Notes under the pieces: generated by a model
Seen by the model: only the letters and a program-made list of their open reading frames with translations
What the model was told of the DNA's origin: nothing
Databases searched by the model: none
Program-made: the position numbers and the translations under genes
In this document: piece after piece, positions 7,520 to 15,707 of the stretch
How the letters are laid out: every line of letters begins with the position of its first letter
Position numbering within the stretch: position 1 is the stretch's first letter
Assembly: GCA_945863785.1 (NCBI GenBank)
Contig: CAMBAQ010000015.1
Span: 1-18,827, forward strand
From: Chthoniobacter flavus
GTDB taxonomy: Bacteria; Verrucomicrobiota; Verrucomicrobiia; Chthoniobacterales; Terrimicrobiaceae
Direction of reading: 5' to 3'
Length of the DNA stretch: 18,827 bases

Positions 7520-9774
7520 CTGTTCTTTGGTTTTTCGGGTTTTGGCTTCTGGTTTGCACCATCAACCGCGGCCTTCCTGCCACTGATGAGATTGAAAATA
7601 TTTTGGATTGGGTTGGTTCGGGGACTGGGTGTAGGGGTTGGTTCGGGTTTGGGAGGAGCTTGTTTGGGTTGAGGTGAGTTATTTACACGGCCACGAGCAT
7701 CGGCGTCCTCGCGAACGCTGGGTGTGGCTGGAGGGCGGTTTTCCTGCGCTTCGGCAGAAGGATTCTCGGCGACTTCGGCGTCCTCGGAGAGTTTATTCGC
7801 AGCGGGGGCCTCACGGCCAAAATCCATGCTTTCCGTGAAAAGGAAATTGCCTTGGGCCGGCTCGAGTGCGGCCAGGGTGACATCCTCTCCGTTTTTGTAG
7901 GCAGAGATGTCTTTGAGAATTTTTGCAGCGATGGGAGCAGAAACCCCTCCACCGGACTTGGCTCCCTGCACAAAAGTCACAACCACATACTCAGGGTCAT
8001 CATAGGGGGCGAAGGAAATGAACCAGGTGTGGTTGTCTTTTTTGCCTGAACGCCAGAACTGCGCGGTTCCGGTCTTGCCTGCTGTGCACATATTTTCATT
8101 CCGTGCCCGTCCAGCAGTGCCGCCGCCGTCATTCACCACATTCCACATTCCTTTGCGAACCTCTGCAATCTGAGCCTCCGTAAGGCCCGCATCGGCGATG
8201 AGATTCGCACGCACACGAGGCGGTTCCTTGGAAACAACCGATCCATCCTGAGCCACAATACGATCGATCAAGCGGGGATAGTATACGATACCCCCATTGG
8301 CGATGGCGGCCGTGACGATAGCCATTTGCAACGGCGAGGCCAACACATCGCCTTGCCCGATGGCTGTATTTGCCGTGAAACCGTTGGACCACCTTGCGCG
8401 GGGATTCGCTTTCGATAGCCACTCTGGGCCAGGAAGGACACCGGGCGACTCACCCGAAAGAGGAATGCCGGTTTTTTGCCCCAATCCGAGCATTTTCCCC
8501 ACTAGATTGATCTGCTCTATGCCGGCTGCATTTCCAAACTGATAGAACTAGGCGTTGCAGGAAACTTTGATGGCATCGGGCAGCGAGAGCTTTCCGTGAG
8601 TGCGGTGCTTCTCCGCGATCCAGCACCTCATATACTTGTTGCCGTATTGAACGCCACCATAGCAACTGAAGCATTTGTCCACGATTCCGGCCCGGCATCC
8701 CGCCAAGGCAATCGGGATCTTGTAGGTCGAACCAGGAGCGTAGGCACTGATGGCGCGGTTCACCAGCGGATTGGTCTCATCCTTGTTGATGAGGTTCCAC
8801 TCGCTCGAAGCAATCGTCGGAATAAAAATATTGGGGTCGTAGGATGGGACTGACGCCATCGCGAGGATGTCGCCATTTTTAGGATTGAGAACGACCGCCG
8901 CGCCGCGCCCAACATGCCTCAGCGCATTTTCGGTGATGGATTGAATTTTAGCGTCAAGAGTCAGAAAAACATTGTTGCCCTGAACCGGTTCACGACGTTC
9001 GATTTCTCCGTCGATGACTCCCTTCACATTGCGCTGGAGTACGCGGGCCCCAGGCTTTCCCTTCAGCATTTCGTTCAAAGACAATTCCAACTGAGCCTTC
9101 CCCTCCACGTCCGGTTCATAGAAATTGAAATTTTTAAGATCCGGAAGCTTTTCGAGGTCCGACGGCGCTCCGACATAGCCTAAGATGTGTGCGGCCATTG
9201 ATCCGTAAACATACCACCGGACAGGTTTCACGCTCACATTGACACCAGGCAGCCCAAGATTCCTCTCGGAAAAGAGCGCCATCTCCTCGAAACTGAGATC
9301 CTGCCGATAGTTGTACGGCACCTCGCGGTTCGTCCGATAATGCATCTGGAGCGCGTTGGCATTATAATCTTTTGCCACGCCCAACACCTCCATTCGAGGA
9401 ATGACCGTCTCCGACACGATTTTAACCACATCGGCTTCCTTGAGATCGCGGGGCATGTTGTGCACTCTCCCACGATAGGCAGTGATCGGAACTGACCCTC
9501 GAGACTCTCGGTAGGCGCGAACCATATCGGGCAAATAAAAATCCACCTCAAAGCTGGCTCGATTTTCGACGAGTTTGATTCCGTTTCTATCCAAAATCTC
9601 ACCTCGCACGGCGGGGAGTCGGACGGTGACTTTGGAATTCGAGTTGATGCGGGCAGAGTAGTCCGACCCATGGGTGATTTGGATATTCCAGAGCCGAAAC
9701 GTAATGGCTGTCATCCCGCCAATGATGAGGAGCGCCAAAAAGAAAATGCGAGATCCGGAGCGAGAATGCTTCAT
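7516..9774 (-). pseudogene. mrdA: Penicillin-binding protein 2 (elongasome transpeptidase), interrupted by one in-frame TAG
   Basis: Read through the TAG at 8548-8550, this is one 752-codon frame. It contains an N-terminal membrane anchor (residues about 9-28), a PBP dimerisation domain (AVRGEILDRNG at about 55-65), and a transpeptidase domain. The catalytic motifs are STYK (S349-K352), SCN (405-407) and KTGT (567-570). PBP2 crosslinks peptidoglycan during rod elongation together with RodA and MreBCD. The stop sits at codon 409, directly after SCNA and before FYQFGN. PBP2 proteins normally have an aromatic residue there. Residues 1-408 lack the KTGT motif and residues 410-752 lack SxxK and SxN, so neither piece alone could be a complete enzyme. 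The rest of the frame shows no decay. A Pro-rich tail of roughly 100 residues follows the domain, longer than in E. coli PBP2 (633 residues). The start overlaps mreD and the end overlaps rng (ATGA). Mutation, sequencing error or readthrough are all possible. Confidence 0.88.
8548..8550 (-). other. In-frame amber codon inside the PBP2 gene
   Basis: The plus strand reads cta, so the minus strand reads TAG, between GCC (Ala) and TTC (Phe). One base change from TAT, TAC (Tyr) or TGG (Trp) would create it, and Tyr, Phe or Trp is what family alignments lead one to expect here. TAG also ends the histidine kinase and HAD genes normally, which argues against genome-wide recoding of TAG. Confidence 0.9.
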
Positions 9775-10322
9775 CGATTGACGGATCTCAATTTACGGGA
9801 GCCATCAGGAAGTAAGCGATCCATGTGCGACACAGTCAAATAAAACAACGGCGCAATCAAACCTGCAATCAAACCTGGTGCTAGAATGCGCCAACCCACA
9901 GCTGGCGCGACAATAATGCCTCCCCGAATAAACGTAATTAAAACAAACTGGACGAGCAAAAACAACGAAGTGCCGAGCGCACTAAGAATAATGAAGGGCA
10001 AGGAATTGCGATTTTCCATCGCCGAACAAAATCCACTTGCAAGACACCCGAATAACACAAAGAAAATAATAGAATATCCTATAGGAATTTCAACCTTCCC
10101 TGCCACAACGTGGAGGTACAAGAGGTCACTCAAAAATCCAGTAAAAATTGCCGCCACAAGCATGGCCGGAAATGGCAATATCATCGCGGCATAGCAAAAA
10201 ACCATCGGCACCAACAACACATGCGCTCCGTGGAGATCTGCCATCGGTGGTAGGAAATTTTGAATAATATAGGCGAGAAGCACTCCGATAAATAAGGCCA
10301 GCAGATCGATCAAAGGTTTCAT
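9771..10322 (-). CDS. mreD: Rod shape-determining membrane protein MreD
   Basis: The protein has 183 residues with about five or six membrane segments and few charged residues, as in MreD, the least conserved partner of the MreBCD scaffold. The start MKPLIDLLALFIG at 10322 is preferred over an upstream in-frame start because its ATG overlaps the mreC stop as ATGA. The mreD stop in turn overlaps the PBP2 ATG in the same way (9771-9774). Identity rests on position between mreC and mrdA plus the hydrophobic profile, since the family has weak sequence motifs. The protein acts in the inner membrane to help position the elongation machinery. Confidence 0.9.
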   Translation of the reverse strand: MKPLIDLLALFIGVLLAYIIQNFLPPMADLHGAHVLLVPMVFCYAAMILPFPAMLVAAIFTGFLSDLLYLHVVAGKVEIPIGYSIIFFVLFGCLASGFCSAMENRNSLPFIILSALGTSLFLLVQFVLITFIRGGIIVAPAVGWRILAPGLIAGLIAPLFYLTVSHMDRLLPDGSRKLRSVNR

Positions 10323-11128
10323 TTTTTGCCCACTAAAACGAAAACATCCTCGGTGGACATGAGATTCACACAAGGCTCGATAACCGCCTGCCCGTCGAGA
10401 GCACGCGGAATAAATTCTTTCACCTTTCCTATCAATATCCCAGGGGGGAAGGATCCGCGAGCCACTCCCGCAGTGAAAACTTCTTGTCCAGGTTGAATTG
10501 GTGCATTCTTGGAAAGGAAGTTCATTTGAAGGAGCCCGCCAATGGCGTCCTCCTGCACTCTCATCCCAGAAATGATGCCGTGCTCTTTTGTTCCCTCGAT
10601 CTTTGCGGCGATCCGGCAGGTCTCATCGGATACAAGCACCACAAGGGCTTCATTTTTCGTAACGGTGGTCGTTTTCCCAACGAGTCCCACATCCGTAAGG
10701 ACTGGCTGGTCGGCTTCGACCCCATCCTCAAAGCCACGATCAATCCGAATGGTATTCCACCACGTCGAGGCATCCCGCGAAATAATACGGGCCGCAAGAA
10801 GTTTGAACGAAGAGCGCTCGCGGTAATCGAGGGCCATTCGTAATTTTTTATTCTCAGACTCGAGCTCTCCAAGAAGTCGGGTGGTGGCGCGAAGTTGACG
10901 ATTTTCTGACACCAACTGGCCATTTTCGACCTCCAACTCATCCAATGACTTGAGCCTCTGTCCGACGGATCCGATGTTTTTCTGCATCGCAGTTCCTGTT
11001 TTGAGAAAAGGCGATAACATCGACATGAACCCAGATTGAATGGATTGCATCGAGGCAGGGGACAGGGCGGAAAGATAAATCGCCAACGCCAAAGAGGCGA
11101 CTACGAGAGCGATATTAAGTCTGTTCAT
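10319..11128 (-). CDS. mreC: Rod shape-determining protein MreC
   Basis: The protein has 269 residues. It starts with one membrane anchor (about residues 5-24), followed by a coiled coil with heptad Leu/Glu pattern (about 58-100). The periplasmic beta-barrel pair typical of MreC comes next (ARIISRDASTWW, DRGFEDGVEADQPV, GLVGKT, DETCRIAAK, and a C-terminal LMSTEDVFVLVG). MreC links MreB filaments in the cytoplasm to PBP2 in the periplasm and activates the synthase. Length and order match the family. It begins 43 bases after mreB without a visible Shine-Dalgarno sequence and overlaps mreD by four bases. Confidence 0.96.
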   Translation of the reverse strand: MNRLNIALVVASLALAIYLSALSPASMQSIQSGFMSMLSPFLKTGTAMQKNIGSVGQRLKSLDELEVENGQLVSENRQLRATTRLLGELESENKKLRMALDYRERSSFKLLAARIISRDASTWWNTIRIDRGFEDGVEADQPVLTDVGLVGKTTTVTKNEALVVLVSDETCRIAAKIEGTKEHGIISGMRVQEDAIGGLLQMNFLSKNAPIQPGQEVFTAGVARGSFPPGILIGKVKEFIPRALDGQAVIEPCVNLMSTEDVFVLVGKK

Positions 11129-11171
11129 TGTTTGGAAGGATTAGACATCTTCCATTTGAGAACGTGCCAGA

Positions 11172-12209
11172 TCAGCGTCCATGAGGCCGTTCGGATGAAA
11201 CGGCTTTCAGGAATTTCAACTCCGAGAGGGCGCGTCCGGTACCTTCAGCCACCGCGCTCAATGGGTCTTCGGCAACATGAACTGGTAGTCCGGTCGCCTC
11301 GGAGATGAGGCGATCCAATCCACGCAACAGCGCACCGCCGCCAGCGAGGACAAGTCCACGATCTACGAGATCGGCGGAAAGCTCCGGCGGGCAACGCTCG
11401 AGGGTGATACGCACAGAGTCAACGATGGTGGAGAGTGGCTCCATAAGAGCCTCTCGAACCTCTTGAGAGGAAATAGAAATGGTCTTGGGAAGTCCCGCGA
11501 CGAGATCGCGACCCTTAACCTCGAGACAGACTTCCTTCTCCAACTTGTAAGCTGAACCGATTTTGATTTTGATTTCCTCCGCCGTGCGCTCACCGATCAT
11601 CAGGTTATAAGCCCGTTTCATGTAGACCGTGATGGCCTCGTCGAGCTCATCGCCTGCAACTCGGACGCTTCGGCTGAAGACAATCCCTGAGAGAGAAATG
11701 AGAGCGACTTCGGTCGTACCGCCACCGATATCGACGATCATGTTACCGGCGGCATCCTGCACAGGAAGACCGACACCAATGGCGGCGGCCATGGGTTCCT
11801 CGATCAAGTAAACCTCACGCGCACCAGCATGGGTGGCCGAATCTTTCACAGCGCGTTTTTCGACTTCCGTGATGCCGCTAGGGACAGCGACCACGACGCG
11901 AGGGCGAACCATGCGGCGGCGGTTGTGAACCTTGCTGATGAAGTGGCGAAGCATGGCTTCCGTGATCTCGAAGTCGGCAATAACACCGTCTTTGAGTGGG
12001 CGGATGGCAACAATGTTACCTGGGGTACGCCCAAGCATGCGCTTCGCCTCGTTACCAACGGCCAAAACACGGTTGGTACCTTGCTGAACGGCAACCACCG
12101 AAGGTTCACGTAGAACAATGCCTTGATCTTTGACGTAAACGAGGGTGTTTGCGGTGCCAAGATCGATTCCTATGTCGCTAGAGAAGAGTCCAAGAAGATT
12201 ATCAAACAT
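11172..12209 (-). CDS. mreB: Actin-like rod shape-determining protein MreB
   Basis: The 345-residue protein has the standard MreB length. The actin-fold nucleotide-binding motifs are clear: phosphate 1 (IDLGTANTLVY, about residues 15-25), phosphate 2 (VDIGGGTTEVALISL) and the adenosine motif (VLAGGGALLRGLD). The N-terminal LLGLFSSDIG resembles the membrane-binding amphipathic start of family members. MreB polymerises under the inner membrane and directs lateral cell-wall insertion with MreC, MreD, RodA and PBP2. It is the first gene of the five-gene operon, so rod or ovoid shape is expected when the operon works. No Shine-Dalgarno sequence precedes the ATG. The 161-base leader contains a striking inverted repeat, described separately. 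Confidence 0.97.
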   Translation of the reverse strand: MFDNLLGLFSSDIGIDLGTANTLVYVKDQGIVLREPSVVAVQQGTNRVLAVGNEAKRMLGRTPGNIVAIRPLKDGVIADFEITEAMLRHFISKVHNRRRMVRPRVVVAVPSGITEVEKRAVKDSATHAGAREVYLIEEPMAAAIGVGLPVQDAAGNMIVDIGGGTTEVALISLSGIVFSRSVRVAGDELDEAITVYMKRAYNLMIGERTAEEIKIKIGSAYKLEKEVCLEVKGRDLVAGLPKTISISSQEVREALMEPLSTIVDSVRITLERCPPELSADLVDRGLVLAGGGALLRGLDRLISEATGLPVHVAEDPLSAVAEGTGRALSELKFLKAVSSERPHGR

Positions 12210-12370
12210 CGATTTTTAGAGAAAATGGTTTTGTGATTTTCGAAAATGAATTGGAAACGGGACTTTTTGAAGGGGTTCCGTCCAGCATTTATAAAATACG
12301 AAAATCACATTGGCGGTAGCGCTTGTTGGGGTCAAGGCTTTGTTTGGTGAACTTGGGATCCAAGGCAAAA
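12210..12370 (-). promoter_or_regulatory. mreB upstream region with long-distance inverted repeat
   Basis: The 161 bases between leuB and mreB hold a perfect 10-bp inverted repeat, GTGATTTTCG (12233-12242) and CGAAAATCAC (12299-12308), with 56 bases between arms. The first arm also belongs to a 12-bp palindrome, ATTTTCGAAAAT (12236-12247). No clear terminator for leuB and no well-spaced sigma-70 promoter could be read, although TTGACC and an AT-rich TATTTTATAAA stretch are present on the minus strand. Operator or leader-RNA function is an inference. Confidence 0.5.
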
Positions 12371-13474
12371 TCAGAGACAAGCCGTGATAGCTCGTCCCAT
12401 TTCAGCAGTCCCTACCAGGGTTGTTTCGGGCGTATGAATATCGCAAGTCCTCAACCCTTTGGAAATAACAGACCTAACTGCCGTTTCGATTGCGCAAGCC
12501 GCCTCCTCGCAACCAAGCGAGAACCTCAGAAGCATGGCCGCGGAGAGGATTTGAGCGATCGGATTTGCAATCCCCTTGCCGGCAATGTCGGGGGCGGTAC
12601 CGCCACTTGGCTCATACATACCAAATCGGGTCGCTCCACCAGTGGCCTCGCCAAGGCTGGCACTTGGCAACATGCCAAGAGATCCCGCAATCATCGCCAT
12701 TTCATCGCTCAAGATATCTCCAAAGAGGTTTTCGGCGAGAATCACATCAAAAGACTTCGGGTTTTTGATCAACTGCATGGCGGCATTATCCACATAGAGA
12801 TGACGGAGGGTCACATCGGGATAGTCGCGTGACATCTCAGTGACGACTCGGCGCCAAAGCACTCCATTTTGTAGCACGTTCGCTTTATCAATCGAAGTGA
12901 GTTCCCCGCGGCGCTTGCGAGCTGCCTCAAATGCAACGCGAGCGATCCGACGGATCTCCGATTCCCAGTAAACCATGGTATCGACGGCGAATTCTTCCCC
13001 ACCCTCGCTTTTGATGTATTTCGGCTCACCAAAATACAAGCCGCCAGTCAATTCGCGGACGCAGAGTACATCAAACCCACCCTCAACGAGTCGCGGATGC
13101 AATGGAGAAGCATGCGTCAATTCCGGGAGACAGATGGCCGGACGCAGGTTGGCGAAAAGACCGAAATGTTTACGCAAAGGCAGGAGGGCTGCCCGTTCGG
13201 GTTGTTCGTTAGCTGGAAGCGACTCCCATTTCGGCCCGCCCACAGATCCAAAAAGAATCGCATCCGCTTCCTCGCAGGCCTTGAGCGTCTCCTGTGGCAA
13301 AGCACTCCCCAACCCGTCAATCGCAGCCCCGCCGACCAACTTGTGATCGAACGTCAATCCAATTGCGAATTTTTTTGCTGCGGCTTCAAGAACGCGCAAT
13401 CCCTCCGCCATTACCTCTGGCCCGATCCCGTCGCCCGCCAAAACGGCGATGCGGAAAGTTTTATCTGATGTCAT
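12371..13474 (-). CDS. leuB: 3-isopropylmalate dehydrogenase
   Basis: The 367-residue protein has the length and landmarks of LeuB, which oxidatively decarboxylates 3-isopropylmalate to 2-oxoisocaproate in leucine synthesis using NAD+. Visible motifs are GDGIGPEV near the N-terminus, VRELTGGLYFGEPK for substrate binding, and the metal and substrate signature NLFGDILSDEMAMIAGSLG. The NAD-binding loop GTAPDIAGKGIANP comes later. It is a homodimeric cytoplasmic enzyme. No other leucine genes (leuA, leuC, leuD) are present in the window. It is upstream of mreB on the same strand, but the 161-base gap suggests separate transcription. The divergent lipoprotein gene starts 116 bases away. The ATG at 13474 has only a weak GATGGG-like ribosome site. 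Confidence 0.96.
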   Translation of the reverse strand: MTSDKTFRIAVLAGDGIGPEVMAEGLRVLEAAAKKFAIGLTFDHKLVGGAAIDGLGSALPQETLKACEEADAILFGSVGGPKWESLPANEQPERAALLPLRKHFGLFANLRPAICLPELTHASPLHPRLVEGGFDVLCVRELTGGLYFGEPKYIKSEGGEEFAVDTMVYWESEIRRIARVAFEAARKRRGELTSIDKANVLQNGVLWRRVVTEMSRDYPDVTLRHLYVDNAAMQLIKNPKSFDVILAENLFGDILSDEMAMIAGSLGMLPSASLGEATGGATRFGMYEPSGGTAPDIAGKGIANPIAQILSAAMLLRFSLGCEEAACAIETAVRSVISKGLRTCDIHTPETTLVGTAEMGRAITACL

Positions 13475-13590
13475 AAACGCCCATCTAATCTGCCCGCGCG
13501 TCTGGAATCAAGACCGGCAAATCAAAAAGGCCGATTGGGGGAATATCTCTTGAGAACGATCAGGCGCTCTGATTGGCTCTTTGACCAGCC

Positions 13591-14412
13591 TTGAAAATTC
13601 CGGTCCATCAAATCGTCCACGCTTGGAAAGCATCATTCCCAAGATCGATCCCTTCCCTCATCGCGGTCAGTCTCCTCGCCCTACTTATGACTTCGTGCGC
13701 GTCGGTGAGCATGACAAACTTGCAAATCGACGAACATTTTGTTCCGACCGCCGCGCCAGAGGAAGTTTTTGTGATGCCTTTTACAGTTGAGGAAGAATCC
13801 CTGCGCGTGGATAGAAAATTGCGAGATCTGGCGGACTTCAAATCCAACCTCAAGGTCAATATGTCCCGCGAGCTTCTTGCTCGGCTTCCAGCGCACGTCG
13901 CCCAAGCCCGAATATTAGTTCCAGACGTCGCCATCCCCCACGGCAACTACTGGCTGGTCAAGGGGCATTTTACCCGTGTGAATCAAGGCAGTCGACTTCT
14001 CCGCAGCATGGTTGGCTTCGGTGCCGGAGGCACAAAGATGGAAACTACCATCGCCGTTTACGATCTTTCCGTCCCCCAGCCAAAGAAGATACTGGAATTT
14101 GAGACCACAGGCGGATCAAATATCACTCAAGGCATCGGCGGCATCATCACCCTCCCATTCAGCGGACCAATGGCTATCACCTCTCTCTTTAGCGCTGTCG
14201 ATGGGATTCGAAGCGGGGTGAGCTTTGATACAGCACGGACAGCGAGGGAAACAACCGCCACACTCTCCGAGTACCTCGCGCAGAAAAATCTTCTATTCAA
14301 CAAGACTCCCCTCCGGCCAAAAAAATTGGGCACTCTCCGCCTAGATATTTTGCCAAGCCCGAAAACAAAGGCGCCACACGCTGCCCCCAGCAAAAAAACA
14401 ACGTCTCTTTAA
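13591..14412 (+). CDS. DUF4410-like putative lipoprotein
   Basis: The 273-residue protein begins with a long basic and hydrophobic signal peptide ending in LLALLMTSC, a plausible lipobox with Cys as lipid-attached residue 1. The mature part has the pattern I associate with DUF4410: a beta strand EEVFVMPF, then a central VKGHFTRVNQGSRLLRSM followed by VGFGAGGTKMETT. The Gly-rich region (GGIITLPFSGPM) could be a short membrane-associated segment. Function is unknown; the family is found on envelope-linked lipoproteins. The only in-frame start before the signal sequence is TTG at 13591, because a TGA lies at 13582-13584. No Shine-Dalgarno sequence is visible. It is convergent with the HAD gene, with nine bases between the stops. 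Confidence 0.75.
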   Translation: MKIPVHQIVHAWKASFPRSIPSLIAVSLLALLMTSCASVSMTNLQIDEHFVPTAAPEEVFVMPFTVEEESLRVDRKLRDLADFKSNLKVNMSRELLARLPAHVAQARILVPDVAIPHGNYWLVKGHFTRVNQGSRLLRSMVGFGAGGTKMETTIAVYDLSVPQPKKILEFETTGGSNITQGIGGIITLPFSGPMAITSLFSAVDGIRSGVSFDTARTARETTATLSEYLAQKNLLFNKTPLRPKKLGTLRLDILPSPKTKAPHAAPSKKTTSL

Positions 14413-14421
14413 GACAAAAAC

Positions 14422-15114
14422 CTATTCACCGAAAAGGTGGGATACCACCCGATCGGTATCCGAGAGATCCTCAAAAAGAAAATCCGGTGAGTGCTCCTTC
14501 AACTCCGCAGCGGAATAGTGCCCAGTAGCGATGGCCACGGTGCAGGCTCCAATCGCCCGTCCACACTCGATATCCTTCGGCGTATCCCCGATCACGTAAA
14601 TGCGGGAGGGCGGAAATTCCTCCCCATGCCGCTCCAGAGCGCGCGCACGGGCAAATTTCCCCAACTCGTTACGATCATGGTGATCATCCGCAAAGGCTCC
14701 GAATTCAAAAAAATCCCACACTCCATAGTGAGTGAGTTTGATTTCTGCGCCGCGACTCACATTGCCTGTCAACAAAGCGAGAACCGCATCCTCACGCTGG
14801 GAAAGAACATTTAAAAGAGGAACGATGCCCGGAAGAAGTTTGCCATCATGACGCCCGATCCGCTCGGCGAGATGGCCGAGATAGGTATCCAGCAAGGCTG
14901 CCACATTTTCAGGAGAAACAGAGATCCCGTGCTTTTCAAGTAACTCGCGAGCGATACGGGCATCCGTTGCCCCAGCGAGAATGACCCCAGCTAAGTCCTC
15001 CTCGACAGCAAAGCGGGAACGCATGGCGTCTTTCAATGCCGCCTCGCCCGCTCCACCCGACGTGATCAACGTGCCGTCGATATCAAAAAGCAGCAACCGA
15101 CGATCAATCCTCAT
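14422..15114 (-). CDS. HAD-superfamily hydrolase, phosphoglycolate phosphatase-like
   Basis: The 230-residue protein has the HAD motifs in order: motif I LLFDIDGT (nucleophile D11, D13), motif II LLTGN (T116) and motif IV GDTPKD (176-181). A helical cap lies between motifs I and II, as in phosphoglycolate phosphatase and related small-molecule phosphatases. The substrate cannot be assigned from the sequence. The ATG lies inside the end of infC, with an 11-base overlap in a different frame, so the two genes are probably cotranscribed and perhaps translationally coupled. It ends with TAG and meets the lipoprotein gene tail to tail. Confidence 0.88.
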   Translation of the reverse strand: MRIDRRLLLFDIDGTLITSGGAGEAALKDAMRSRFAVEEDLAGVILAGATDARIARELLEKHGISVSPENVAALLDTYLGHLAERIGRHDGKLLPGIVPLLNVLSQREDAVLALLTGNVSRGAEIKLTHYGVWDFFEFGAFADDHHDRNELGKFARARALERHGEEFPPSRIYVIGDTPKDIECGRAIGACTVAIATGHYSAAELKEHSPDFLFEDLSDTDRVVSHLFGE

Positions 15115-15703
15115 CGTCGTCGGTGTGATCGGGCTCGACCGCCTCGGGTTCGAGAATTTCGCCGTGCTTGGAAAACTTCCTGTGACGTTTATTTGCAGGC
15201 AGCGGACTGAGTGTCATGCCAATCGCGCGACCAACCAGTTTCGGCTCCATATCGACATGGGCCATACCAGAGAGATCCTCTTTAACCCGCTTGACCACGA
15301 GCAATCCGAGATCTTGGTGAGCCATTTCGCGGCCACGAAATTGAAGGTGTACTTTGACTTTGTTCCCCTTGTCCAAGAAATCCTCGGCATGACGCACCTT
15401 TGTGAGGTAGTCGTGCTCATCAATATTGACGCGGAATTTGATCTCCTTGACCTTGCCAACAACGTGCTTCTTTTCTTTTTCCTGCTTGGCGAGATCGTAG
15501 CGGAACTTACCGAAGTCCACGATCCGACAAACGGGAGGCTGGGCATTCGGGGCGATCTCGACCAGATCCATTCCGATACTGCGAGCGCGGCGAATCGCCT
15601 CGTCCAGGCGCAGGACGCCAAGCTGTTCATTAGTTGCTGCAAGAATCACGCGCACTTCCCGTGCACGGATTCGCTCATTGATGCGAATATCCTTAATATT
15701 AAT
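15104..15703 (-). CDS. infC: Translation initiation factor IF-3, AUU start
   Basis: This is IF3, which binds the 30S subunit, prevents 50S joining and checks the start codon. Family motifs are RINERIRAREVRVI at the N-terminus, LDEAIRRARSIGMDLVEIAPNAQPPVCRI, and KVKEIKFRVNIDEHDYLTKVRHAEDFL in the C-domain. The frame has no ATG, GTG or TTG between the upstream stop (TGA, 15731-15733) and a GTG at 15655. That GTG would delete the conserved N-terminus. The start must therefore be ATT, either 15703 (ATT AAT) or 15697 (ATT AAG). Both follow a strong GAGGAGG. AUU starts are known from E. coli infC, where IF3 represses its own mRNA. An acidic tail (TDDDED) closes the protein. No rpmI or rplT follows; the next gene is a HAD hydrolase. 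Confidence 0.93.
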   Translation of the reverse strand: MNIKDIRINERIRAREVRVILAATNEQLGVLRLDEAIRRARSIGMDLVEIAPNAQPPVCRIVDFGKFRYDLAKQEKEKKHVVGKVKEIKFRVNIDEHDYLTKVRHAEDFLDKGNKVKVHLQFRGREMAHQDLGLLVVKRVKEDLSGMAHVDMEPKLVGRAIGMTLSPLPANKRHRKFSKHGEILEPEAVEPDHTDDDED

Positions 15704-15707
15704 AGTG

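Noticed and set aside
8548..8550. Genome-wide reassignment of TAG, or pyrrolysine/selenocysteine use, to explain the PBP2 stop
   Set aside because: TAG ends the histidine kinase and HAD genes at natural ends, selenocysteine uses TGA, and PBP2 is no known pyrrolysine protein.
10323..10373. Longer MreD start at 10373 (17 extra residues)
   Set aside because: The ATGA overlap with mreC at 10319-10322 and the hydrophobic N-terminus fit the shorter form.
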